A stretch of DNA of 51,315 nt from Candidatus Avelusimicrobium gallicola (GTDB lineage: Bacteria; Elusimicrobiota; Elusimicrobia; Elusimicrobiales; UBA9959): NCBI GenBank assembly GCA_020722185.1, contig DYLH01000009.1, positions 1 through 51,315 of the forward strand, read 5' to 3'. The notes under the pieces were generated by a model, which saw only the letters and a program-made list of their open reading frames with translations, ran no database searches and was not told the DNA's origin. A program made the position numbers and the translations under genes. Of the stretch, positions 35,462 through 43,225 are shown piece by piece; within the stretch, counting starts at the first letter, position 1, and the number at the start of each line of letters is the position of its first letter.

Positions 35462-35489
35462 TTGAGCCTTTCGCTCTTTTTGATATAAT
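35462..35489 (+). promoter_or_regulatory. Promoter of the MscS-like gene
   Basis: TTGAGC (35462-35467), 16-nt spacer, TATAAT (35484-35489). The predicted start is near 35496, giving an ~85-nt leader that contains the palindrome TTAGGGAACCCTAA and a good GGAGG before the ATG. Confidence 0.6.
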
Positions 35490-35580
35490 TGATATCAAAG
35501 GTTGCTTAGGAGTATATTCACAGTTAAAATTAGCTGAATACTTTTTTAGGGAACCCTAATTAGTTTGTTTCGGAGGAAAA

Positions 35581-36267
35581 ATGATTAATAATTTTATGGT
35601 TCTTTTTTTGGAACCTGTTTTAGGTATATGGGAAAAATTGATTAACTTTATCCCTCATCTCATAGCTGCAATACTTATAATACTTTTGGGATTCTTTATC
35701 TCAAGGGTTATAGCCTCCGCTGTAGAACATATTTTTAAAAAGGCAAAATTGGACAATTGGACTTCCAGAATAGGTCTTAATGAGGTTATGGCGCGTGTTG
35801 GGCTTGGGAAGTCTCCAACAATGTTTCTTTCAGCTCTCTTCTATTGGTTTATAATGTTGGTTTTTATAATTTCGGCTGCCAATGTTCTTAACCTCAGTTT
35901 TTTCTCGAAAGTTCTTGAAACATTTCTGTTAAACTTTCTTCCAAAAGTTATAGCAGCCATAATAATAGGTTTTGCGGGACTATTGCTTGCCCGTTTTGTG
36001 GAGAATACTGTTTATAATTCAGCTGTGGCAAATAATCTCAAAGGTGGACGATCCTTTGCTAAAATAATTAACTTTGTGATTTTGGTATTTACCGGCATTC
36101 TTGCGATAGAACATCTCGGTTTAGACATGAAGATAATACGCTCCAGCATAAACATACTTATGGCATCTCTGGGCCTTGCCTTTGCAATAGCTGTGGGACT
36201 GGGAGCAAAAGACATTGCCAGAGATTTAATACACTCTATGCTTTCTGAAAAGGAAAAGGATAAGTAA
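35581..36267 (+). CDS. MscS-related membrane protein with conserved TM helices
   Basis: A 228-residue membrane protein with four to five helices. Paired segments AAILIILLGFFISRVIASAVEHIFKKAKLDNW and PKVIAAIIIGFAGLLLARFVENTVYN match the conserved TM-helix repeat of MscS-like proteins. GLGAKDIARDLI near the C-terminus resembles the start of the MscS beta domain, but the protein ends there, so the full MscS vestibule is missing. It may be a small ion channel or osmotic sensor. It has its own promoter and GGAGG site and faces the rplU operon. Confidence 0.82.
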   Translation: MINNFMVLFLEPVLGIWEKLINFIPHLIAAILIILLGFFISRVIASAVEHIFKKAKLDNWTSRIGLNEVMARVGLGKSPTMFLSALFYWFIMLVFIISAANVLNLSFFSKVLETFLLNFLPKVIAAIIIGFAGLLLARFVENTVYNSAVANNLKGGRSFAKIINFVILVFTGILAIEHLGLDMKIIRSSINILMASLGLAFAIAVGLGAKDIARDLIHSMLSEKEKDK

Positions 36268-36290
36268 CAAGAAAGTAATCCAGAGATAAG

Positions 36291-36767
36291 CTAAAAAACT
36301 GTGGCCCAATGTCTGGTGGTGAGTCTGAATTCTACCCTTCTATTCATTTTCCTGTCTTTAGGTAAAGTCCCTTTGACAGCCGGACGGCTTTTTCCATAGC
36401 CGTATATTCTTATATAGTCGGGATATACTCCTTTTCTGACAAGATAAGTTTTTACTGAATCGGCTCTTCTAAGTGAGAGGTCTTTATTGTACTCTTCCCC
36501 ACCTACATCATCTGTATGACCTTCCACTATCAATTTTATTTTGGGATATTTTAAAAGCACCTGGGCAACTTTATCAAGCAGCGGGAAAGATGAAGGCTTA
36601 AGTTTTGCAGATCCTGTCTCAAATTCGATAGGAGCTATTTCTTTTGTGACAACCATATCAAGAACTGATTTCATTTCAGCTTCTGCGCGCCTTTTTTCTT
36701 CTCTATCACTTGCAGTGTATGTATGACATCCTGAAATCAAAAAGAATAGAAAAATAATTTTTTTCAT
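36291..36767 (-). CDS. OmpA/Pal-like peptidoglycan-associated lipoprotein
   Basis: A 158-residue lipoprotein: lipobox LISGC (Cys14), a short charged linker, then an OmpA C-terminal domain (about 45-155) with IEFETGSAKLKPSS, VEGHTDDVGGEEYNKDLSLRRADSVKTYL and the closing NRRVEFRL. The domain binds diaminopimelate-type peptidoglycan non-covalently and supports a Gram-negative envelope. There are no tol genes beside it. It overlaps the squalene/phytoene synthase by 4 nt. Confidence 0.93.
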   Translation of the reverse strand: MKKIIFLFFLISGCHTYTASDREEKRRAEAEMKSVLDMVVTKEIAPIEFETGSAKLKPSSFPLLDKVAQVLLKYPKIKLIVEGHTDDVGGEEYNKDLSLRRADSVKTYLVRKGVYPDYIRIYGYGKSRPAVKGTLPKDRKMNRRVEFRLTTRHWATVF

Positions 36768-37783
36768 AAATTTTGAGCGATAGTCGCTATAAGAGTTTCC
36801 CTTCTAAATCTGTATCCTCTTTGAAAAACAGAATCGGATACAAGAATAGATGGAGTTTTAAAAAGTGTAGAATATATTTTTTTCTTTCCTATTTTCACCT
36901 TACCCGCAAGAGGATTGCAAATGCTTGTTTCATAAAGAGTATCCATAGCCCAGTAAACTGGCCATATAATAGCCGCTCTGAGAGCGAATTTAGCTTTACT
37001 TATTGAAAACACCAAATTTTCACAAGAATCAAGCAAATCCACAGACTTAATAATCCAATTGTTAAGTATGGGTCTAAATATATCTATCTTTTCTTTTTTA
37101 AGCAAGTCTGAGGGAGCCAGCCCTCTATTGGCCAATTCCTCAACTGGGAAATAACATCTTCCTTTTAATAAATCTTCATGAATATCCTTTATGATATTTG
37201 TCATTTGAAGGGCAGTGCCTATAGAATAGGCAGCATTCATTATGTCTCTATTCCCCAATTTGCTTTTAAAATAAGAGTTATACACATTAAACCAGAAAAT
37301 ACCCGGCACACCGCCTATTTTACGACAATAGTTGATAAGTTCTCTTCCAGTTTGAAAAGCCATTATTTCATTTCCAGAGAAAGCAGATAGATCTGTTTTC
37401 ATTCCTGAGCTAACTCCGAGTATTAGCATTTTTAAAAGAATCTTTTCATCTTGAGAAAATGAGGACACCATTTTACACACTGCTGGAAATTCTTTTATAA
37501 GAGCCCTTTCCCATTTATCTGAAAGTTTTTCTGAGACAAGAAAAAGTGACGCAAAAAATTCTTCAGATCCTCCATCCACAGATAAAACAAATAAATCCAA
37601 AAGTTTTTTCTTTTCTTCCAGAGCAACATCCACACTGTCTACGACGCTATCCATTGCCCTGCATATGAGATATCCAGCAGATAGCTGCCTCTTCACATCC
37701 TCTGGCAAGACCACAAAACTTATATAAAGAGTTCTGGAAACTTTTTTAAGTATCAAATCCAAATTGACTGGAACTTCTTTCAT
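36764..37783 (-). CDS. Squalene/phytoene synthase family protein (2)
   Basis: A 339-residue head-to-head prenyl synthase resembling squalene synthases (SRTLYISFVVLP at the start; length intermediate between HpnC/D and eukaryotic enzymes). Asp motif I is AMDSVVDSVD, weaker than the usual DTVEDD but keeping the DxxxD spacing; motif II is intact (NIIKDIHEDLLKGRCYFP). It is distinct in sequence from the 271-residue member at 21097. Substrates are probably farnesyl diphosphate. It lies 9 nt after anmK. Confidence 0.88.
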   Translation of the reverse strand: MKEVPVNLDLILKKVSRTLYISFVVLPEDVKRQLSAGYLICRAMDSVVDSVDVALEEKKKLLDLFVLSVDGGSEEFFASLFLVSEKLSDKWERALIKEFPAVCKMVSSFSQDEKILLKMLILGVSSGMKTDLSAFSGNEIMAFQTGRELINYCRKIGGVPGIFWFNVYNSYFKSKLGNRDIMNAAYSIGTALQMTNIIKDIHEDLLKGRCYFPVEELANRGLAPSDLLKKEKIDIFRPILNNWIIKSVDLLDSCENLVFSISKAKFALRAAIIWPVYWAMDTLYETSICNPLAGKVKIGKKKIYSTLFKTPSILVSDSVFQRGYRFRRETLIATIAQNL

Positions 37784-37792
37784 ATAGATATT

Positions 37793-38902
37793 TTATAATT
37801 TCCCGCGACCAAAAGGATATAATATTTTCCCAAGGATTCTTTTTCCTCTGGCTCCAGTTGAGGAATATGGGCAATTGGGAATGCCAAGCCACGCCATAGC
37901 TCCAAGCAAAGCAAATGCCGCTGGCTCTTTGGCAAGAGGATGCATGCCCAGAGAAGAGATAGAAATTACTTCTATTCCATTTAGTAAAACAGAAAGGTTT
38001 TTCATAAGTGCTGGATTAAGGGCTCCTCCGCCACTTACTATGATTTTCACTGGTTTTGGATGCAGGAAATCCTCAACTGCCTTTTTTATCCCCAAAGCTG
38101 TCAGATAATTCAGAGTGGCAAGAGCGTCCTCTTTTTTCATATGCGAAAAATTTTTCTTAAAAAACTCAAATCCAAACTCTTCTCTATCCAGAGATTTAGG
38201 CGGAGATTTTCTGAAAAAACTTAATTTGAGAATATTTTCCACCTTTTTTTTGTCAGGACTACCAGCTAAAGCCCATTTTCCGTCCTTATCAAATGAAAGC
38301 CGTCCATTCGAATAGTAAGAAATAGCCCAATCCATAAGAGAATTGCCAGGTCCTATATCAAATCCAAATGTTTTTATGTTTTTCCCAACCAATGATATAT
38401 TTGCCACTCCGCCTATGTTTAGAAGAGCCACCGGCATTTTTTCGGCAAAAAGAAATTCATCAAAAAATGGCACAAGAGGCGCGCCTTCTCCCCCGGCGGC
38501 TATATCCATAGGTCTAAAATCGCATACAACTGGGACTTTGAGTTCCTCTGCTATAAAAGATGCCTCGCCTATCTGCAATGTGTTTTTACCTAAGGAGTCA
38601 TGGAAAACAGTCTGACCATGAGATGAAACAAGAGAAGGCAGGGGCAGAGAAAATTTTTTCAGAAAATTTTTACACATATTCGCCCAGAGCCTGCCCAGTT
38701 CAAAATTTAAAGCTGAAAGTTGTGGAACTTTCATATCTCTGGCTGAAATTATCCTATTTCTAATATCTTTGCTGTAATCCCTAGAATCAAAAGCCAGGGT
38801 TTTTATTTTTTTATTACCTATGTCTATAATACAATATGCCATGGAAAGGCCATCAGCTGAGGTGCCAGACATCAAACCCAAAACAGATATATTCTTTTTC
38901 AT
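37793..38902 (-). CDS. anmK: Anhydro-N-acetylmuramic acid kinase
   Basis: A 369-residue AnmK, which hydrolyses and phosphorylates 1,6-anhydroMurNAc during recycling of cell-wall fragments. It shows GLMSGTSADG (ATP loop), VVCDFRPMDIAAGGEGAPLVPFFDE, NIGGVANISL and IIVSGGGALNP. Its ATG overlaps the stop of the T-like membrane protein (ATGA), so it is translationally coupled to the ECF-type transporter genes. Confidence 0.95.
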   Translation of the reverse strand: MKKNISVLGLMSGTSADGLSMAYCIIDIGNKKIKTLAFDSRDYSKDIRNRIISARDMKVPQLSALNFELGRLWANMCKNFLKKFSLPLPSLVSSHGQTVFHDSLGKNTLQIGEASFIAEELKVPVVCDFRPMDIAAGGEGAPLVPFFDEFLFAEKMPVALLNIGGVANISLVGKNIKTFGFDIGPGNSLMDWAISYYSNGRLSFDKDGKWALAGSPDKKKVENILKLSFFRKSPPKSLDREEFGFEFFKKNFSHMKKEDALATLNYLTALGIKKAVEDFLHPKPVKIIVSGGGALNPALMKNLSVLLNGIEVISISSLGMHPLAKEPAAFALLGAMAWLGIPNCPYSSTGARGKRILGKILYPFGRGKL

Positions 38903-39471
38903 ATTTTTATTTTCCTCAAGTAAAGCAAACGAGCCATTTCATGCGAGGCTGACGCAGAATTTCTTATCATAGCATAGAAAAAAAGTATTGGATTTTTCAA
39001 AAAATAATATTTACTTTGCAGGTATAGACGGGAATAAGAATGCAAATCGAATATATCAGATTTAATCCTTGAAAATGAGCAAAGCGCTATGAAAGCAGAA
39101 ATAGCAGATTTCTCCCATCCGCGACCCCGTAGAAATGAATATAGATCCGCCGCGCCAAAGAGAGAGGTAAGAAGGTTTATAGCGCAATTGAAAAAATAAA
39201 GATGAAAAAATATTGAGATAGATTTTTTAACTCCTTCAATGGAATAAGAAGGGAAATCCGAATAAAAAAAAGGCGCAAGAGCGAGGAAAATAATAGGCAA
39301 AAGCCAAAAACGCCAATTTCCAGAAAGCATTAGATTTTTTGACATGCCGGCAAAATAGAATAAAATGGCCGTGATAGCCAGCAAGAAAGACAAAATAAGA
39401 ATAGATGATGTAAAAAGAGAAAGAATAAAAACTGCCGTAAAAATTTTTACATATAAAAACCTAGAATTCAT
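38899..39471 (-). CDS. ECF transporter T-like membrane protein
   Basis: A 190-residue membrane protein with about four helices and a cytoplasmic helical tail. GRGWEKSAISAFIALCSFSRIKSDIFDLHSYSRLYLQSK followed by SASASHEMARLLYLRK resembles the coupling part of EcfT/CbiQ proteins, where Ala-Arg motifs contact the ATPases. It is shorter than usual (~250) and the Arg motif is weak. Position beside a double ATPase and an S-like protein supports the T-component call. It overlaps the S-like gene by 11 nt and anmK by 4 nt. Confidence 0.65.
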   Translation of the reverse strand: MNSRFLYVKIFTAVFILSLFTSSILILSFLLAITAILFYFAGMSKNLMLSGNWRFWLLPIIFLALAPFFYSDFPSYSIEGVKKSISIFFHLYFFNCAINLLTSLFGAADLYSFLRGRGWEKSAISAFIALCSFSRIKSDIFDLHSYSRLYLQSKYYFLKNPILFFYAMIRNSASASHEMARLLYLRKIKI

Positions 39472-40042
39472 TTTTAACTTTCCCCACTACAATAATAGAT
39501 ATTCTGCCAAAAAAAGCGCCAATAATTACATGAGCGGACAGCCAGAGAAAAAAAATAGTGAAATAAAAATTTTTAGGCAAATGGAAAATAGTTGACACCT
39601 TTGATAAAACTTTCAAATAAGCTTCAAATATACTTCCACCATACATTATCCATGAAGTCATTACAAAATGAGGCAAACCTTCAAGAGACAAAACAAGAGA
39701 AGAAAGAAAAATTGAACTTTTTTTTAGTCCCAAAAAAGAAAAAATTATTTCTGCCATTGCGCCCTCTATCAATATTCCAGCTACAGGTCCAAGCTTGAAA
39801 ACGCCAAAGCCAATCATTTTGAGAAGCGCAGCGACAATGGCGATATAGAGAGAAGACATTTTGAAGTTGGCAAAAGCCCTTCCACCAGCCAATATCACAG
39901 AAGCCATACCAGCCATAAATGCGCCTCTAAGCGGAATATTAAGCAAGTGAATATATGAGCCAATAAATACTTCCATAGCCCCCCACAGGCAGCCAAATAT
40001 CGCAACTGTTGAATAAAATTTTATTCTTTCCAAATAATTCAT
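39461..40042 (-). CDS. ECF transporter S-like membrane protein
   Basis: A 193-residue protein of about five or six membrane helices with small residues in the first two (STVAIFGCLWGAMEVFIGSYIH), as in substrate-binding S components. I do not recognise its specificity group. The start at 40042 overlaps the ATPase stop (ATGA); an in-frame ATG at 40066 lies inside the ATPase gene. With the ATPase and T-like genes it completes a plausible ECF vitamin or metabolite importer. Confidence 0.62.
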   Translation of the reverse strand: MNYLERIKFYSTVAIFGCLWGAMEVFIGSYIHLLNIPLRGAFMAGMASVILAGGRAFANFKMSSLYIAIVAALLKMIGFGVFKLGPVAGILIEGAMAEIIFSFLGLKKSSIFLSSLVLSLEGLPHFVMTSWIMYGGSIFEAYLKVLSKVSTIFHLPKNFYFTIFFLWLSAHVIIGAFFGRISIIVVGKVKNEF

Positions 40043-41259
40043 ACAATTTTTTCCAAATGAGAACATATATTGTTAAGCAGATTATTTCTGTGAGATATTA
40101 TCACAGGGCATCCACCTGCTTGAGCATACAGAGATATTTTATCTAATAAAGCGTAGCTTTCATCAAGCGGCTCATCTATTATTATGCATTCTGGCGACAT
40201 TTCAAAAGCAATTAAACAAAGAAATTTTTGAGCCATTCTGCAATTTAAATTAGAAATAAAATGTTCTGGCTTAAAGAAATCAAATTTTTGAAAAAAGCGT
40301 TCAGCCTCTCTGCGCTTTAAAAAAAAATAAGCATTCTCCATAAGCGTCTGACCGGGAAGGGCCGTATATGGCCATGCAGGCACAAGAAAAACTTTGGACG
40401 GCTTTTTAATATCGCCTGAATAATCTTCAATAAAACCTGCCAGCACTCTGGCAAAAGTAGTTTTTCCACTGCCATTAGCGCCAGAAAGGCCATTGATACA
40501 AGCTCTATAAAATGAACCTGAAAAATTTTTTAATATTTTCTGACCCTGAAAGGAAACTGAGACATTGGCAAATGAGATAATCTGCTCTCCAGGTGTAAGT
40601 TTTATTTTCTTTTGTTTTTCAATCTGATCTATTGAGCCATTTTCTATTCTTCCTTTCTCTATGTGGAATTTAAAATCCGAAAATTCTTCAAAAAAATTGT
40701 CCTTTGATCCAAAAAGACATATAGTTTCTCCTTTGTTTTTCAAATTTATGAGAAAAGATTTTACTCTTTCTCTTGATTCATAATCTAAATAAGCTCCGGG
40801 CTCATCAAATAAAAGTATGCCCTCTTGAGCGCAAGACATAGCAAGCAAGATTTTCTGCTTTTCCCCTGAAGAAAGAAAACGAGTATTGCGATTTAAAAGA
40901 TGGTTTAGACCAAGTTCTGAGCAGTTTTCCATAAATTTTTTAATATCGAATGATTCTGAATTTTCTGAAAAAAATTCAGCCTCTCTTAAAACTGTTTCGC
41001 CCAAGAATTGGCTATCTAAATCTTGAAGGATAACCCTTGTATTGAAATCAGATCTTTCATTAAAGCGAATATCTCCCGAAATCTCGCAATTTGAAAATCG
41101 ATGTATTATCCCAGCTATTGCCGCCATAAGTGAGCTTTTTCCACTGCCTGACTCCCCGCTTATAAAAGAGATAGATGAATCTGGAATTTCCATAAACGCT
41201 TCATTTAAGATATATTCGCCATTTGGCCATCTAAGTGAAAGATTTTTTATTTTAAGCAT
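40039..41259 (-). CDS. Fused double ABC ATPase of an ECF-type transporter
   Basis: A 406-residue protein with two ABC domains, like fused EcfA-EcfA'. NBD1 has Walker A GESGSGKS (35-42), Q78, signature LSSGE (128-132) and Walker B ILLFDEP, but no switch His (LFGSKDN). NBD2 has Walker A GANGSGKT (259-266), Walker B CIIIDEP and switch His (ISHR), but its signature reads NLNCRMAQK and its Q-loop Gln is Ala (VPAWP). One composite site (NBD2 Walker plus NBD1 signature) looks usable, the other not. It overlaps the NTPase and S-like genes. Confidence 0.87.
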   Translation of the reverse strand: MLKIKNLSLRWPNGEYILNEAFMEIPDSSISFISGESGSGKSSLMAAIAGIIHRFSNCEISGDIRFNERSDFNTRVILQDLDSQFLGETVLREAEFFSENSESFDIKKFMENCSELGLNHLLNRNTRFLSSGEKQKILLAMSCAQEGILLFDEPGAYLDYESRERVKSFLINLKNKGETICLFGSKDNFFEEFSDFKFHIEKGRIENGSIDQIEKQKKIKLTPGEQIISFANVSVSFQGQKILKNFSGSFYRACINGLSGANGSGKTTFARVLAGFIEDYSGDIKKPSKVFLVPAWPYTALPGQTLMENAYFFLKRREAERFFQKFDFFKPEHFISNLNCRMAQKFLCLIAFEMSPECIIIDEPLDESYALLDKISLYAQAGGCPVIISHRNNLLNNICSHLEKIV

Positions 41260-41726
41260 ATGGATTTAATCAATTTTTTAATAGAAGGTTTATAAAGAAC
41301 TATCGCATTTTTAAAAAGAAGCGACAACTGAGGAGAAAAAGAAGATCTACATGAAATTATCAGAATACCCTTATACCGCTTTATTATCTTTTTGAGAAGA
41401 CTTGCATGCCCTTTTTTAAGCGCTTCCAATGGACCTATCTCATCTATGATGATTATAGGTTTATAAATTTGATTAAGAACTTTTTTTTCAATTTCTAAAA
41501 AGTTTTTAGGGCAATATCTTAGGTATCCAGAAAGCACCTCTACGAGAAAAAATTTTTCTCTTGAATTAACTATAGAAGCGAAATACAATCTGGAGTCTTT
41601 AAGCATTTCTTTTTCACAAATGAAACCGCCTACACCTATCCCTTTTCTTTCAAGCTCAAAAAGAAGATGCTTAAGTAAAGATGTTTTTCCCCAATTAACT
41701 GGCGCTGATATTATAATAGCCTTCAT
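41247..41726 (-). CDS. THEP1-like P-loop NTPase
   Basis: A 159-residue NTPase resembling the THEP1/NTPase_1 family: P-loop APVNWGKTS (first Gly replaced by Ala), GVGGFICEKEM, KDSRLYFASIV and Walker B IIIIDEIGPLE. The family hydrolyses NTPs or may act as a nucleotide or cofactor kinase; the true role is unclear. I start at the ATG at 41726, one nt after the Nudix stop; a longer frame overlaps the Nudix gene. It overlaps the ABC ATPase by 13 nt, linking it to the transporter. Confidence 0.75.
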   Translation of the reverse strand: MKAIIISAPVNWGKTSLLKHLLFELERKGIGVGGFICEKEMLKDSRLYFASIVNSREKFFLVEVLSGYLRYCPKNFLEIEKKVLNQIYKPIIIIDEIGPLEALKKGHASLLKKIIKRYKGILIISCRSSFSPQLSLLFKNAIVLYKPSIKKLIKSICLK

Positions 41727-41727
41727 T

Positions 41728-42243
41728 TTATGGCATTTTTGTATAGTTTTTCTTTTTTTTAATGGATTTACCTGAATATAAGTCAATTTTCCATGAGACA
41801 AGCTTTTTATTTTTGTATTTGAAGTATCCTGAAAAAAAGCCGCTGAAATCCAGATATTTCAAAAATATGTAATCGCCTTCCCATAAATTCAAAGAAAGCA
41901 AGTCTTCGTTTTTAACCCAGACAAGTTCCCCTTCATCGCATTTTTTTTGCTTCCCTTTAAATTTATCCGCTGTAAAAACAAAGACAAGCCAGTCATTTTC
42001 CCCATCAAAAGATGGAAAAGAAAGCACCCCTTTCATTTGAGGTTTGAATATTCTCAGGCCTGATTCTTCAAAAACCTCTCGTCTGACACAATCTTGAGGA
42101 CTTTCTCCCGCTTCAAATTTTCCACCCAAGCCATTGTATTTGCCCTGATGTATATCATTTTCTTTTTTGTTTCTAAAAAGCATCAAAGTCTTGCCTTTTT
42201 TTCTAATATAACAAAGAACAGCTGGAATCACATTTCTCCTCAT
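41728..42243 (-). CDS. Nudix hydrolase (MutT-like)
   Basis: A 171-residue Nudix protein with a perfect box GKFEAGESPQDCVRREVFEESGL (Gx5Ex7REUxEExGU). The N-terminus AVLCYIRKKGKTLMLFRNKK and GLGGK before the box fit MutT/8-oxo-dGTP-type enzymes, but other nucleoside diphosphate derivatives are possible. It sits directly between tlyA and the THEP1-like NTPase with almost no gap. Confidence 0.92.
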   Translation of the reverse strand: MRRNVIPAVLCYIRKKGKTLMLFRNKKENDIHQGKYNGLGGKFEAGESPQDCVRREVFEESGLRIFKPQMKGVLSFPSFDGENDWLVFVFTADKFKGKQKKCDEGELVWVKNEDLLSLNLWEGDYIFLKYLDFSGFFSGYFKYKNKKLVSWKIDLYSGKSIKKKKNYTKMP

Positions 42244-42984
42244 CTAAACTCCCTTTTTGTAAATCTTCATTAAAAATTCTCTATTGCCATGACTGCCTTT
42301 TATAGGGCAATCGATATACCCTTCAATTGCGCATTCTTTTAAGTTTGTGTATATAAAATTTTCTATTTCTCTAAGGACAATTAATCTAGACTCTTCATCT
42401 TTAACTATCCCTTTGCGTAAAAATTCTCTGGAAAGTTCAAATTGCGGTTTTATCAGCAATACAGCGACTGCTTTATTGGAAAGCACAGATATAAGCGGAC
42501 TCAATATGAGTTTTAACGATATAAAAGAAACATCTACCGCCGCAAAATCTGGTTTCTCAGAGAAAAGTTTTTGTTCCAAAAAGCGGGCATTTGTTTCTGG
42601 AATAAAAACAAATCTTTCATCTCTCAAAATTTTTTCGTGTATTTGTCCTCTCCCCACATCCACGCCATAGACTTTTTTTGCCCCCTCTTTCAACATACAA
42701 TCTGAAAAACCGCCTGTGGCTACGCCGATATCCAGACAGACCAGACCTTTAAGATTTATCTTGAAATAATCCAGACCAGCTTTTAGTTTAAGCCCTCCTC
42801 TGGATACATAAGGACATATATCCTTGGCTATTTCCACAATATCGCCGTCTCTTACACTATCTCCGGCTTTTTGCGCTTTTTTCCCATTTACCAGCACGAG
42901 GCCTGCCATAATGGCCGCCTGAGCTTTATGCCTGCTTTCAAAAAGTCCCTTGTTCACGCAATAAGTATCCAATCGGATCTTCAT
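42244..42984 (-). CDS. tlyA: TlyA family rRNA methyltransferase / hemolysin-like
   Basis: A 246-residue protein with an N-terminal S4 RNA-binding domain (RLDTYCVNKGLFESRHKAQAAIMAGLVLVNG) and a FtsJ-like SAM-binding domain (LVCLDIGVATGGFSDCMLKEGAKKVYGVDVG). TlyA proteins 2'-O-methylate rRNA; some were first described as hemolysins. I start at the ATG at 42984; a TTG three codons earlier is possible. It follows xseB, a common order. Confidence 0.92.
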   Translation of the reverse strand: MKIRLDTYCVNKGLFESRHKAQAAIMAGLVLVNGKKAQKAGDSVRDGDIVEIAKDICPYVSRGGLKLKAGLDYFKINLKGLVCLDIGVATGGFSDCMLKEGAKKVYGVDVGRGQIHEKILRDERFVFIPETNARFLEQKLFSEKPDFAAVDVSFISLKLILSPLISVLSNKAVAVLLIKPQFELSREFLRKGIVKDEESRLIVLREIENFIYTNLKECAIEGYIDCPIKGSHGNREFLMKIYKKGV

Positions 42985-42997
42985 ATAAGGCAATAGA

Positions 42998-43225
42998 TCA
43001 GTCTTTCAACTCTTCTATTTTTATTTTACCTTCAGCATCTTTTTTTATAGTCTCTATTTTGCCTTTTACTTCAAGAAGTTTCTGATTTAATTCTTTGGAA
43101 ATTTCAACTCCCTGCTCAAAAAGCTTCAATGATTCTTCAAGAGGAGTGTCTTCACTTTCAAGCTTTTCTACTATTTCTTCCAGTTTTTTTAATTTTGCCT
43201 CAAAATTATCACTCTTTTTATTCAT
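42998..43225 (-). CDS. xseB: Exodeoxyribonuclease VII small subunit
   Basis: A 75-residue helical protein with the family pattern FEAKLKKLEEIVEKLESEDTPLEESLKLFEQGVEISKELNQKL. It forms ExoVII with XseA, degrading single-stranded DNA from both ends. Its start overlaps the xseA stop by 4 nt and AGGAGG precedes the ATG. Confidence 0.96.
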   Translation of the reverse strand: MNKKSDNFEAKLKKLEEIVEKLESEDTPLEESLKLFEQGVEISKELNQKLLEVKGKIETIKKDAEGKIKIEELKD

